Origin: an uncultured Parafilimonas sp.
Lineage (GTDB): Bacteria; Bacteroidota; Bacteroidia; Chitinophagales; Chitinophagaceae
Direction: 5' to 3'
Assembly: GCA_903882935.1 (NCBI GenBank)
Contig: CAIRZB010000043.1
Coordinates: 1-64,000, forward strand
Length of the DNA stretch: 64,000 bases
Positions 42,803-51,159 of the stretch are shown here, one piece after another (within the stretch, counting starts at the first letter, position 1; each line of letters opens with the position of its first letter). Under the pieces are notes generated by a model. It did not search any database. It saw only the letters and a list, made by a program, of their open reading frames with translations, and was not told the DNA's origin. The position numbers and the translations under genes are program-made.

Positions 42803-42924
42803 CGGTCCCCGTCTGACGGCGTGGCAGCATCAAGTTGCCACATAAGGCGGTCAGACGGTGACCGTCAGACCAGTGCCGCAGACTGCCTCTGGCGTCAAAA
42901 CCGGTCAGACGGGGACTGGCAGAC
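42797..42924. repeat. Second cluster of GTCTGAC-N7-GTCTGAC repeats
   Basis: Three pairs: 42797-42803/42811-42817 (forward), 42850-42856/42864-42870 (inverse, GTCAGAC) and 42904-42910/42918-42924 (inverse, the last with one change, GGCAGAC). Within every pair the copies start 14 bases apart, as in the cluster at 23786. The amine oxidase stop (42800-42802) is inside the first copy. It lies between convergent genes. Confidence 0.8.
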
Positions 42925-42934
42925 CGGGGTATAG

Positions 42935-43774
42935 CTATTGCGCTATTTTAGAATATTCCTTTAAATCGCGTTTCTCCTTTGGGGTGAGGCTTTTCATGCC
43001 GCTGCGGTTAATCTTATCTAATATGCGGTCAATCTCTTTTTGTTTGTCCATTTTTTCCATATTATACCGGTGGTCAGCCGTGTAGTTTTTGTTGTTTACG
43101 TTAAAAAACAAATTGTCTACAAAAATTACGTGCGGCCGGGTTATAATCAGGTATATAAAAGCGAGCGACGGTATAGCAACAATAAGAATAGGCACCAAGT
43201 TAATGAAAAGCGACGACGGGCTGATGGCTATGGCAACCAGCATACCCACCAATGCGCCGCCTAAGTGTGCATCGTGGCCAATGTTCATCCAGCTGGAGCG
43301 GATACCGTAAATGGACACCAGCACAAACAGCAAGCCGTATAGCCAGCCCGGTACAGATATGAATAATATTCGGGCCGACATGCCGGGAAACAAGGCAACC
43401 GACGCGAAGATTATTCCGCAAACTGCCCCAGAGGCACCCACAGCACTGTAATCGCCATGAAACCGGTGGATAAATAGTGAAAGCAGACCACCGCCTATTA
43501 GGCTGCTGAAATATACGATGAGGAACTGGGCCTCGCCAAGGGAATACTCCACCGCAGTGCCGAAAGAAAACAGCGTGAGCATGTTTAAAATAAGGTGCGG
43601 CCAGCTTACATGTAAAAAGCCGGACGTAACCAGCCGAAGATATTGCTTGTTGATGAGAATTTTATCCACTTCAAAAGCATATTTATCAAGAAAAGCCGGG
43701 CTTTTAAAGCCTTTGTAAGACACAAAAACATTTAGCAGTATTAATATTAGGCTGGTGATTCCCGTGGTACTCAT
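42935..43774 (-). CDS. Rhomboid family intramembrane serine protease
   Basis: A 279-residue membrane protease. Residues 1-200 form six membrane helices. The loop motif WPHLILNMLTLFSFG is present; the catalytic Ser115 is in GASGAVCG and His170 in GHDAHLGGALVG. It cuts single-span membrane proteins within the bilayer. The cytoplasmic C-terminus (about 215-279) is Lys-rich, with MEKMDKQKEIDRILDKINRS ahead of a DUF6576-like ending (SLTPKEKRDLKEYS) typical of Bacteroidota rhomboids. It converges on the amine oxidase. Confidence 0.95.
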   Translation of the reverse strand: MSTTGITSLILILLNVFVSYKGFKSPAFLDKYAFEVDKILINKQYLRLVTSGFLHVSWPHLILNMLTLFSFGTAVEYSLGEAQFLIVYFSSLIGGGLLSLFIHRFHGDYSAVGASGAVCGIIFASVALFPGMSARILFISVPGWLYGLLFVLVSIYGIRSSWMNIGHDAHLGGALVGMLVAIAISPSSLFINLVPILIVAIPSLAFIYLIITRPHVIFVDNLFFNVNNKNYTADHRYNMEKMDKQKEIDRILDKINRSGMKSLTPKEKRDLKEYSKIAQ

Positions 43775-44048
43775 GTTTATACAGTGGTTCAGTTGGTGAA
43801 GCCGTAAGTTACAACGCTTTTTATTTAGTGGCAGAGATTTATAGACGAGTTTTGAAAAAATTACGGTGTGTAATTTTTCTTAGGTAATATTTGCCATCGC
43901 TGCAAATTTTGTAGTCATTGCGAAGCATATATGATTGGCTGTTCTAACCCCTGCTGCCTCATCCATCGTGCGCAAGAGCATAACGCAAATGCGCTTACCC
44001 AATGTAAGTATTTGTTGGCCAGGTATATGAGTTGCATAGTACCTGCCC

Positions 44049-44708
44049 CTACAATTTAAACGACAGCCCGCCTGCCAATATGTATTTGCCATAGCCCGCC
44101 TCCATAAAAAGGCTGGTGTTGTTGCTTAGGTGAAATTTTACACCCAGCGATACTTGGTAGGCAAATTCATTGGGTTGCGGCACATCGGTTATTTTGCCCC
44201 CGTTGCTGGTAGTATAGTTTTGCGACCAATTGTTTACCCCGATGGCTGTTCGTACATACGGAGAAACTTTGTTGTTGTACGTGGGGAAATAGTTTACTAA
44301 ATTAAGCATCACGCTCACATTATCCAAACTGCCGGTAAATGCCTGTGTGTTGGTAAAAGCATCGTAATAAGGCGCCGAAACTTTACCATAAGTACCCATT
44401 ATGCCTATGCTGGTGTAGGGGCTAAACTGATAGTCAACCGAGCCGCTGATGGGGCCTGTTTGGTTGTAGTTGCCCACATTGGCATTGGTAAAGGCGCCGA
44501 GGTAGTTTTTGTCGAGGTTGGGGAAGCCATACCCCACAGCAATGTTTAACGAAGGCCTGAATCCACTGTTTACGGCCTGCCGCCTAGGGTGATGGTACGA
44601 CCGGGCGTAGCCGGGCGAGATATACACCCTTGACCCATACTGTGCATTTGCTTTTACCACGCCTGCCAGCAATGCTATGGCGGAGATAACAATATATTTT
44701 TTCATCAT
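44049..44708 (-). CDS. Outer-membrane beta-barrel protein
   Basis: A 219-residue exported protein with signal peptide MMKKYIVISAIALLAGVVKANAQ. The mature part has alternating hydrophobic/aromatic strands (GFRPSLNIAVGYGF, ISGSVDYQFSPYTSIGIMG, FAYQVSLGVKFHL) and ends LAGGLSFKL. The pattern resembles small eight-stranded barrels (OmpW/OmpX-like, 'outer membrane protein beta-barrel' domain). No ligand can be assigned. About 270 bases on each side lack other genes; a weak minus-strand frame at 43880-44092 is not supported. Confidence 0.78.
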   Translation of the reverse strand: MMKKYIVISAIALLAGVVKANAQYGSRVYISPGYARSYHHPRRQAVNSGFRPSLNIAVGYGFPNLDKNYLGAFTNANVGNYNQTGPISGSVDYQFSPYTSIGIMGTYGKVSAPYYDAFTNTQAFTGSLDNVSVMLNLVNYFPTYNNKVSPYVRTAIGVNNWSQNYTTSNGGKITDVPQPNEFAYQVSLGVKFHLSNNTSLFMEAGYGKYILAGGLSFKL

Positions 44709-44981
44709 CTGGTGCTTTTTGGGTATCAGATGGGTGGCGGCGCGTTAAAGTTTAACGCCTAACTGGTTTTAACAAATTTATTAAGCTATCGTCGCTATAA
44801 AAGCGGGGAAGGGGGTTCCACTGAATAAACATATTGGCTGATAATTAGCTATGCCATGTTTGGGGTGTATTAATGCATTATTTTGCAAATGTTTTTCGGG
44901 CGGTATTCAGCCGCCGCAGTAGGTTGTAGCATCGTTGTTATACCGTACCTGCATATTCGTTTGGCACCGCTTTTCTAGTGT

Positions 44982-45422
44982 CTATTTTACACCCCCGCCC
45001 AATTTCTCCTTCGCTTCCTCAGGCACGGGCATCAATTTTTTATTGCTATAGTCATAGCATAGCATACCGGTTTTGGCTTTGCCTGCCAGTACGGTGGTAT
45101 CGGCTTTAACTATTTCCAGTTTGTACAAAAGGTCAAAGCCGTATTTCTCAAAGCCTGTCGCGGCAACATGTATTTTTAAGTTATCGCCGTAATTCAGCTC
45201 TTTTTTATATTCAACAGCGGTATCGTTCATAATCAGCCCATAACCCTCAAATTGCAATTCGGCATAACCATGGTGTAACAAAAACTGCTGGCGCGCCTCT
45301 TGTATCAGCGATAAAAAAACATCATTGCCCACATGCCCGCCGTAATTAAGGTCGGTTATGCGTATGGTCAATTGGGCAGCAAATGCAAAATTTTCAGACA
45401 AGTTTATTTTAACGCGTTCCAT
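44982..45422 (-). CDS. Acyl-CoA thioesterase, hotdog fold (4HBT type)
   Basis: A 146-residue hotdog-fold protein. The active-site region reads RITDLNYGGHVGNDVFLSLI, matching the D-x-N-x-x-G-H-V-N/G pattern of 4-hydroxybenzoyl-CoA/YbgC-like thioesterases. NDTAVEYKKELNYGDNLKIH is the following strand pair. It hydrolyses acyl-CoA or acyl-ACP thioesters in the cytoplasm; chain-length preference is unknown. It lies 142 bases from rdgB on the same strand, so a shared transcript is possible. Confidence 0.92.
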   Translation of the reverse strand: MERVKINLSENFAFAAQLTIRITDLNYGGHVGNDVFLSLIQEARQQFLLHHGYAELQFEGYGLIMNDTAVEYKKELNYGDNLKIHVAATGFEKYGFDLLYKLEIVKADTTVLAGKAKTGMLCYDYSNKKLMPVPEEAKEKLGGGVK

Positions 45423-45564
45423 CGGTTTTAGTACTTTATAATTTAGAAAAATGCTGCAAAGGCGCAGATGGCTGGGCCTTTGAAAAATATAAATTTGGGC
45501 ATTTATAGTAAAGGCACATGCCTAAAGTCAATCGGTTAAACTTTTACAGGCCCAAAATCTTTCT

Positions 45565-46149
45565 TCAACCCTCTAATGAGTTCAAAAAAGCAACCAGTTT
45601 ATCCGTTGCTTTTCGCCGGTGGCTGAAAGCGTTTTTTTCATCCATGCTCATTTCCGCAAAAGTTTTGTTGCTTCCGTCTGGCACAAACACGGGGTCGTAG
45701 CCAAAGCCTTGTGCACCCTTCTGGTCATCAACAATACGGCCATTACAAATGCCTTCAAAAAAATATTCTTTCTCCTCCCATATCAACGATATAACCGTAC
45801 GAAACCGGGCAGCCCGGTTTTGTTTGCCGGCAAGGTTAAGCAGCAGCTTGTCAATATTGCCTTGGAAATTTCTTTCATCCCCTGCATATCTGGCGCTTTT
45901 AACGCCCGGTTCGCCGTTTAATGCTTCTACTTCAAGGCCGGTGTCTTCGCTAAAACAGTTTTGTGCGGTAAGCCGGTGTATAGTTTGGCTTTTTTCACTG
46001 GCATTGTCTTGTAAGGTGTCATGCGGTTCGGGAATGTCAATGTCTATACCCGCATCGGCAAGGGTTACTATATTAACGTTGTTGCCCACTACTTTTTTTA
46101 TCTCTTCTACTTTATGCTGGTTGTTGGTGGCAAATATTATCGTATGCAT
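45565..46149 (-). CDS. rdgB: dITP/XTP pyrophosphatase (RdgB/HAM1)
   Basis: A 194-residue enzyme that hydrolyses non-canonical purine NTPs such as dITP and XTP, protecting DNA. It opens TIIFATNNQHKVEEIKKVVG, with the family's T/S-x-N-x-x-K motif. The metal-site acidic residues are in SEDTGLEVEAL; GEPGVKSARYAG and GFGYDPVFVPDG, then KTFAEMSMDEKNAFSHR, complete the HAM1 signatures. Length is normal. The uncharacterised gene upstream (46224-46778) ends 75 bases before it on the same strand. Confidence 0.97.
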   Translation of the reverse strand: MHTIIFATNNQHKVEEIKKVVGNNVNIVTLADAGIDIDIPEPHDTLQDNASEKSQTIHRLTAQNCFSEDTGLEVEALNGEPGVKSARYAGDERNFQGNIDKLLLNLAGKQNRAARFRTVISLIWEEKEYFFEGICNGRIVDDQKGAQGFGYDPVFVPDGSNKTFAEMSMDEKNAFSHRRKATDKLVAFLNSLEG

Positions 46150-46223
46150 ATATTTTATTTTACACAGCTGTTAGCTGTTAGTAAATACAGAGTTGGTTTT
46201 AACTCGTAGCTTATCACTATCAG

Positions 46224-46778
46224 CTAAAAACTTATTTTTTTCAGGCTTTCCCACAGTTTTCTTTTTTCCGCCTTAATGTTTTCGGTGGTGTTTGCGGGAG
46301 AAGCCAAGGTTATTTCGGGCGCTTTTAAAATGGTGCAGCCTGCAAAGTTTTGCGCTTGGTAATCAGGTATGGCAAATGGCAGTTGTATTTGCTCGGTGGT
46401 TATGCCAAACAAAATAATGTGGCTGGCCGTCAATTCTTTTTGCAATTGCGCAAACACTGCCGGGGTTTTGTGCAGGTTTACTATGGCCGTGTCGGCCAAG
46501 TTTATTTTTAGGGCTGCCAGCAGTTTGCCTAGGGTATCTAACCATTCATCGTTAATAAAAGGCGCGGTTGCATCATTTACCAAAATGGCAATTCCCCGGG
46601 TGTTGTTGCCCAAAAACCATTTTTTTTGCTCCGGAGGTGTAGTTTTTGGTAAAGTTTCCGGCCTCGTTTGTGTACCTTGCGGGGGTGCCCGTGCAATGGC
46701 TGGCCCGGTATCGGGGGCCATAACCAGGGTGTTTTTATACAGGTCTACAAGCACAAAATCTGGCAATTGTATATTCAT
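46224..46778 (-). CDS. Uncharacterised protein, possibly replication-associated
   Basis: A 184-residue cytoplasmic protein. The N-terminal 85 residues are Pro/Thr-rich with APPQGTQTRPETLPKTTPPE; the rest is alpha/beta: WFLGNNTRGIAILVNDATAP, LGKLLAALKINLADTAIVNL, HIILFGITTEQ. It ends AEKRKLWESLKKISF. The ending and the LGKLLxAxxLxLxD pattern recall a Bacteroidota family sometimes compared with DNA polymerase III psi or uracil-DNA-glycosylase-like folds, but I cannot confirm that. It is divergent from ilvE across 74 bases and precedes rdgB. Confidence 0.65.
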   Translation of the reverse strand: MNIQLPDFVLVDLYKNTLVMAPDTGPAIARAPPQGTQTRPETLPKTTPPEQKKWFLGNNTRGIAILVNDATAPFINDEWLDTLGKLLAALKINLADTAIVNLHKTPAVFAQLQKELTASHIILFGITTEQIQLPFAIPDYQAQNFAGCTILKAPEITLASPANTTENIKAEKRKLWESLKKISF

Positions 46779-46852
46779 TGTTAAAAAATATATTACAAGT
46801 TAACGGTTGTTAGTTTTTATTTTTTTATTTTCTTTGCAACAAATGTAATGTT

Positions 46853-47917
46853 ATGACGGAAGCTTTGGACATCCTTATCACAAAAGTAGAAAGGAGTAAG
46901 TTGAACGAAATGGATTTTGACAACCTTCCCTTCGGTAAATATTTTACCGACCACATGCTGGAGGCTGATTATGAAAACGGGGAATGGAAAAATGTGGAGA
47001 TTAAGCCCTACCAGCCGTTGCTGCTGGATCCGTCACTCGCCGCCCTGCATTATGGCCAGGCTATTTTTGAAGGTATTAAAGCCTATAAGGATGACAACAA
47101 CAACGCATTTATTTTTCGCCCTTACGATAATTTAACCCGTTTTAACCTAAGTGCCCAGCGCATGAACATGCCAGAGGTGCCTGAGGAGATATTTATAGAA
47201 GGCATGCGCCAGTTGATTGGGATTGATAAGAATTGGATACCCCAACGCAGGGACTATAGCCTGTACATAAGGCCGTTTATGTTTAGCACCGATGCCATGC
47301 TGGGGGTTAGGCCAAGCGAAACCTACAAGTTTTTGATAATACTAAGCCCAAGCGGCCCCTATTTTGCCGCCCCGATGAAGATATTGGTGGAAGAAACCTA
47401 TACCCGCGCCGCACCGGGTGGGGTGGGTTTTAGTAAAAATGCCGGTAACTACGGCGGTAGCCTTAAGGCGGCCACCGATGCCAAGAAAGAAGGCTATGAC
47501 CAAGTGCTGTGGACCGATGCTTTTGAGCATAAATGGTTGCAGGAAGTGGGCATGATGAATGTATTTTTTCTGATAAAAGGCGTGGCAGTAACTCCCAGCT
47601 TGGAAGAGGGTACGATTTTAAAAGGCGTAACAAGAGACAGTGTGATGGTGGTTTTAAGGGAGATGGGTATACCTGTTGAGCAAAGGCGCATAAGCATTGA
47701 GGAGTTGATTGACGCACACAAGGCCGGCACCCTGCAAGAGGTGTTTGGCACCGGCACTGCTGCCACCATTGCGCCGATTAAGGAATTAAAGTATAAAGAT
47801 TACGTGATGCAGTTTGAGGTGCAGGGCTGGACGGTATCGCCCGAAGTAAAAAGCCGCCTGAACGCAATACGTGAGGGCAAGGCCGAAGATACCCACGGGT
47901 GGTTAGTTAAAGTATAA
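46853..47917 (+). CDS. ilvE: Branched-chain amino acid aminotransferase
   Basis: A 354-residue PLP enzyme (fold type IV) that transfers amino groups between Leu, Ile or Val and 2-oxoglutarate. YGQAIFEGIKAYK at 67-79 and RFNLSAQRMNMP are substrate-site motifs. The PLP lysine is probably Lys195 in GVGFSKNAGNYGGS, where homologues have KxGGNYGAS. EVGMMNVFFLI and GITRDS-type GVTRDSVMVV follow. Bacterial class II (mitochondrial-like) length fits. Other ilv/leu genes are not nearby. A very long terminator hairpin follows. Confidence 0.95.
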   Translation: MTEALDILITKVERSKLNEMDFDNLPFGKYFTDHMLEADYENGEWKNVEIKPYQPLLLDPSLAALHYGQAIFEGIKAYKDDNNNAFIFRPYDNLTRFNLSAQRMNMPEVPEEIFIEGMRQLIGIDKNWIPQRRDYSLYIRPFMFSTDAMLGVRPSETYKFLIILSPSGPYFAAPMKILVEETYTRAAPGGVGFSKNAGNYGGSLKAATDAKKEGYDQVLWTDAFEHKWLQEVGMMNVFFLIKGVAVTPSLEEGTILKGVTRDSVMVVLREMGIPVEQRRISIEELIDAHKAGTLQEVFGTGTAATIAPIKELKYKDYVMQFEVQGWTVSPEVKSRLNAIREGKAEDTHGWLVKV

Positions 47918-47936
47918 CATTAAAATTGCCCATAAA

Positions 47937-48001
47937 AAAAATCCCAAAGTTTACGTGCATGGGTCGAGAACCTATCCAGATACGTAAACTTTGGGATTTT
48001 T
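47937..48001 (+). terminator. Long terminator of ilvE with structured loop
   Basis: AAAAATCCCAAAGTTTACGT (47937-47956) pairs perfectly with 47982-48001, which ends in five Ts. The 25-base loop has its own small GGGT/ACCT pairing. The 20-base perfect stem and large folded loop are bigger than most terminators in the window. It separates ilvE from rpsL; an attenuator role is possible but not shown. Confidence 0.75.
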
Positions 48002-48082
48002 GCGTAATTGCCGGGGTTTGTTGTTTTATAATTGCTTTACGGGGTTGGAAATAATGACTATTTGATATTTTATTAAAATTAT

Positions 48083-48114
48083 TTTGGTATTTCAATTGCA
48101 GGTGGCTACCTTTG
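48083..48114 (+). promoter_or_regulatory. Promoter of rpsL-rpsG
   Basis: TTTG (48083-48086), 20 bases, TACCTTTG (48107-48114): a full Bacteroidota promoter. The leader to the rpsL ATG is about 20 bases. Confidence 0.65.
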
Positions 48115-48139
48115 CCCTCCCAAAAATTAATCGGTAATA

Positions 48140-48523
48140 ATGCCTACGATACAACAATTAGTTAGAAAAGGACGCGAAATTATTAGGGCTAAAAGCAAAT
48201 CAAGGGCACTGGATGCTTGCCCCCAGCGTCGTGGTGTTTGTACCAGGGTGTACACAACAACGCCTAAAAAACCAAACTCCGCTTTGCGTAAAGTGGCTAA
48301 GGTGCGTTTGACAAACAAAATTGAGGTAATTGCCTACATACCAGGTGAAGGCCATAATTTACAAGAGCACTCAATTGTGTTGATACGCGGTGGCCGTGTG
48401 AAAGATTTGCCAGGTGTGCGTTACCACATTGTACGCGGTAGCTTGGACACGGCAGGTGTTAAAGACCGTAAAAAGAGCCGCAGTAAATACGGTACGAAGA
48501 AAGAAAAAGCTAAAAAGAAATAA
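48140..48523 (+). CDS. rpsL: 30S ribosomal protein S12
   Basis: 127 residues of the decoding-centre protein S12. Conserved blocks: [55 protein letters not shown]. The [10 protein letters not shown] block has lysine at the streptomycin-resistance position (equivalent of K42/K43), the drug-sensitive type. rpsG follows after 101 bases. Confidence 0.99.
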   Translation: MPTIQQLVRKGREIIRAKSKSRALDACPQRRGVCTRVYTTTPKKPNSALRKVAKVRLTNKIEVIAYIPGEGHNLQEHSIVLIRGGRVKDLPGVRYHIVRGSLDTAGVKDRKKSRSKYGTKKEKAKKK

Positions 48524-48624
48524 ACCGCAATTGCTGATTTAGGGATATGGAAAAATTTGGGACATAGTTTCAAATAACAAAATCTCTGAAATCAAAAACT
48601 CAAAATTATAAAGTTTAACATACT

Positions 48625-49092
48625 ATGCGTAAGTCGCAAGCCAAAAAATTACCTTTAGCTCCTGATGGGCGCTTTAACGATAAAATGGTTACCCGTTTTA
48701 TAAACAACATCATGTGGGATGGTAAAAAAAGCACTGCCATCAATGCTTTTTATGATGCCATTGACAAAGTGAGCAAAGTAACCGGCGAAAACGGTTATGA
48801 AATATGGAAGAGGGCTTTGGTAAATGTTACGCCTGCCGTAGAAGTACGCAGCCGTAGGATTGGTGGTGCTACTTTTCAAATTCCTGCCGAAGTGCGTGCA
48901 GACAGGAAAATTTCGTTGAGCATGAAATGGCTGGTGCGTTTTAGCCGCGAAAGAAACGGCCGTACAATGGCCGACAAACTTTCCAGCGAAATAATTGCCG
49001 CTGCAAAGGGTGAAGGGGCTGCTTTTAAAAAGAAAGAAGATACCCACCGTATGGCTGAAGCTAACAAGGCCTTCTCCCACTTTAAAGTATAA
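48625..49092 (+). CDS. rpsG: 30S ribosomal protein S7
   Basis: 155 residues of S7, which nucleates the 30S head. It opens MRKSQAKKLPLAPDGRFND; then VTRFINNIMWDGKKSTA, ALVNVTPAVEVRSRRIGG and ATFQIPAEVR, the S7 signatures, follow. In many Bacteroidota the next genes would be fusA and rpsJ; here a terminator follows at once and the next gene is a sensor kinase. Confidence 0.99.
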   Translation: MRKSQAKKLPLAPDGRFNDKMVTRFINNIMWDGKKSTAINAFYDAIDKVSKVTGENGYEIWKRALVNVTPAVEVRSRRIGGATFQIPAEVRADRKISLSMKWLVRFSRERNGRTMADKLSSEIIAAAKGEGAAFKKKEDTHRMAEANKAFSHFKV

Positions 49093-49116
49093 TTACTTAA
49101 TTGTGTATATAATTAG

Positions 49117-49143
49117 TCCCACCTATATGGTGGGATTTTTTTT
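49117..49143 (+). terminator. Terminator of rpsL-rpsG
   Basis: TCCCACC and GGTGGGA pair around a five-base loop (49117-49135) and are followed by eight Ts. It lies 25 bases past the rpsG stop. Confidence 0.9.
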
Positions 49144-49280
49144 GCCGCTAACCCCCGATTGTTACAATAAGCAATGCTAAAAACCGCACAAAGGCAGCTG
49201 CCACTTGTTTTTGCCATATTTTTACGCTGCCAATTGGCCTAGCAACCATTTATGCCTACACCTATTTGCATAATACGCGC

Positions 49281-50294
49281 ATGAGTTACCGGAAATTTAT
49301 ATTGCCGGTGGCGGTGTGTATGTTGCTTGCCTGCTTCAACTTACTCAATAACAATGTTGGCAAGGTAGGGTTAGATGCCTCGCGGTTGTTTATGGCATGG
49401 GTTATTTCATCGTTTTTTCTGTTGGTAATATGGTTGGCAAATGGCATTTTTTATAGCAGGCGTTATTTTATTACAGGCGATAAAAAGGCTATTTCAAGAA
49501 TTGGTTCGGCAGTGCTTTGTAATGGGTTGTTGATAATAGCTATTGCAAATTCTGCCCGTTATATCGCCATGGATACATCTATTTTCGCCGGCCAACCTAC
49601 GCTTGGGTGGGTTATTTTTATAAAATTATCAGTCGCTTCTTCCATAATTATCAGTATTCAATATACAATGGATTCGCTAAGGCAAACCCAAGCATTTAAA
49701 TTGGCCAACGCACAATTGGCCAACGAGAATTTGGAGGCCCGTTTAAAGGTTCTGAAGCAACAAATGAATCCCCATTTTTTATTTAATGCCTTAAGTACTT
49801 TGCGCACAATGGTTAGGGATAAGGACGACAATGCCGAAAAATTTATTTTGAGCCTTTCTGATGTTTATCGGCAACTATTGAATAGAAAAGATGCTGCTGC
49901 TATTACGTTGGAAGATGAGCTTGGTTTTCTATCCTCCTACTTGTTTATGCTGCATGCACGGTTTGAAGATACCCTACAGGTTAACATACAAACTATGCCG
50001 GGCAGTATCCAAAAACGCCTGCCATCGTTAAGCCTGCAGCTGTTGGTTGAAAACTGTATCAAGCATAATAAAGTGTCATCTGTAAAACCGTTGGTTATAG
50101 GCATTTACCAAAACGATGACACATCAATTACTGTTGAAAATAATTTGCAAATAAAACCGTCCGCTAGCGAAGAGTCTTCCGGCATCGGCCTTCAAAACCT
50201 TAAAAAAAGGTATGAATTGTTAGGTGTTAATGACGGCATTTGTGTAACAGTAACGGATAGTAAATTTATTGTTTTTTTAAAATTGCTGACATGA
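49281..50294 (+). CDS. LytS-type sensor histidine kinase
   Basis: A 337-residue inner-membrane kinase. The N-terminus has about four membrane helices (residues 5-135: FILPVAVCMLLACFNLL; WVISSFFLLVIWLANGIF; VLCNGLLIIAI; then another). A short coiled region precedes the His_kinase domain. Its phospho-acceptor is in LKQQMNPHFLFNALSTLRTM, with the family's N-P-H-F-L-F-N-x-L motif. The ATPase part has LQLLVENCIKHNKVS and GIGLQNLKKRYELL. The ATG at 49281 is preferred over a TTG at 49266. Its stop overlaps the next ATG by four bases (ATGA), so kinase and regulator are translationally coupled. Confidence 0.93.
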   Translation: MSYRKFILPVAVCMLLACFNLLNNNVGKVGLDASRLFMAWVISSFFLLVIWLANGIFYSRRYFITGDKKAISRIGSAVLCNGLLIIAIANSARYIAMDTSIFAGQPTLGWVIFIKLSVASSIIISIQYTMDSLRQTQAFKLANAQLANENLEARLKVLKQQMNPHFLFNALSTLRTMVRDKDDNAEKFILSLSDVYRQLLNRKDAAAITLEDELGFLSSYLFMLHARFEDTLQVNIQTMPGSIQKRLPSLSLQLLVENCIKHNKVSSVKPLVIGIYQNDDTSITVENNLQIKPSASEESSGIGLQNLKKRYELLGVNDGICVTVTDSKFIVFLKLLT

Positions 50295-51055
50295 ACATAT
50301 TGATAGCCGAAGATGAGCCTAAAACCGCAAAATTGTTGAAGGAGCTGATAGAAGAGCAGCATGAAGGCAATAAAGTGGTGTGCGTTTGCGACAGCATTGA
50401 GGGTGTTGTTGGCTACCTGAACAATAAAAGCGAAAAGATTGATTTGTTTTTTATGGATATTATGCTGGCAGACGGCAACAGCTTTGAAATATTTAAACAA
50501 GTAACCATTATTGCCCCTGTAATTTTTTGTACGGCTTATGACGATTATATATTAGCGGCCTTTAAAAACAATGGTATTGATTATATTTTAAAACCTTTTG
50601 CTGAAAAAGATATTGAAAACGCCTTTACAAAAATTAAGCAAATTAAAAAGGCGTTGGCTGTAAGTGACGAGGCCGCCAAACAAATGGCGGAAATTGTAAG
50701 GCCGCCTGTGGTAAGGCAGACTGCATTTTTGGTGCAGTTTCGGGAGAAAATGTACCCTGTTCAGGTTAAAGATATTGCACTGGTGTCGTTGGAAAATGAA
50801 ATTGTATACTTATACACCTTTGATAACGAAAAACATGCTGTTTTTAAACCGATTGACGATATTGAAGACGTTTTGGAACCCAGCAAATTTTACAGGATAA
50901 ACCGGCAGATGCTCGTAAATAAAGCAGCTATTATTGCCATTGAGCCTTTTTTTAACAGAAAAGTAATTGTAAAAACTCCTGTAGCCACCCAGGAAAAAGC
51001 TATTGTAAGCAGGTTGAAAGTTACCCCATTTTTAGCCTGGGTAGAAAGGGGGTAG
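50291..51055 (+). CDS. LytTR family response regulator
   Basis: A 254-residue regulator. Receiver domain: ILIAEDEPKTAKLLKELIEE, phospho-acceptor Asp56 in LFFMDIMLADG, Thr81, Lys101 in DYILKPF. The LytTR DNA-binding domain spans about 148-250, with FLVQFREKMYPVQVKDIALV, EVEIVYLYTF-like ENEIVYLYTFDN and PSKFYRINRQMLVNKAAI. These bind direct repeats about two helical turns apart. Two TGTTCAAT copies 21 bases apart lie three bases after its stop, upstream of the efflux genes. Confidence 0.95.
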   Translation: MNILIAEDEPKTAKLLKELIEEQHEGNKVVCVCDSIEGVVGYLNNKSEKIDLFFMDIMLADGNSFEIFKQVTIIAPVIFCTAYDDYILAAFKNNGIDYILKPFAEKDIENAFTKIKQIKKALAVSDEAAKQMAEIVRPPVVRQTAFLVQFREKMYPVQVKDIALVSLENEIVYLYTFDNEKHAVFKPIDDIEDVLEPSKFYRINRQMLVNKAAIIAIEPFFNRKVIVKTPVATQEKAIVSRLKVTPFLAWVERG

Positions 51056-51057
51056 TC

Positions 51058-51086
51058 TGTTCAATCCGCCGTCGTTTTTGTTCAAT
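51058..51086 (+). promoter_or_regulatory. Direct repeat TGTTCAAT, 21-base period: candidate LytTR operator
   Basis: TGTTCAAT at 51058-51065 and again at 51079-51086. The starts are 21 bases apart, two helical turns, so the sites face the same side of DNA. This is the arrangement known for LytTR regulators (two direct repeats). It lies about 75 bases before the DUF2147 ATG and just after the regulator gene. Binding by this regulator is inferred. Confidence 0.6.
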
Positions 51087-51159
51087 TCAGCCATAAAACA
51101 CTTTCTCCGCCGGCCAACTTGCCACAACTTTACAGGGAAATAATCAAAAATTAAAACGC

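Noticed and set aside
43880-44092. 70-residue minus-strand frame beside the beta-barrel gene
   Set aside because: It overlaps the barrel gene's end in another frame and shows no signal or domain.
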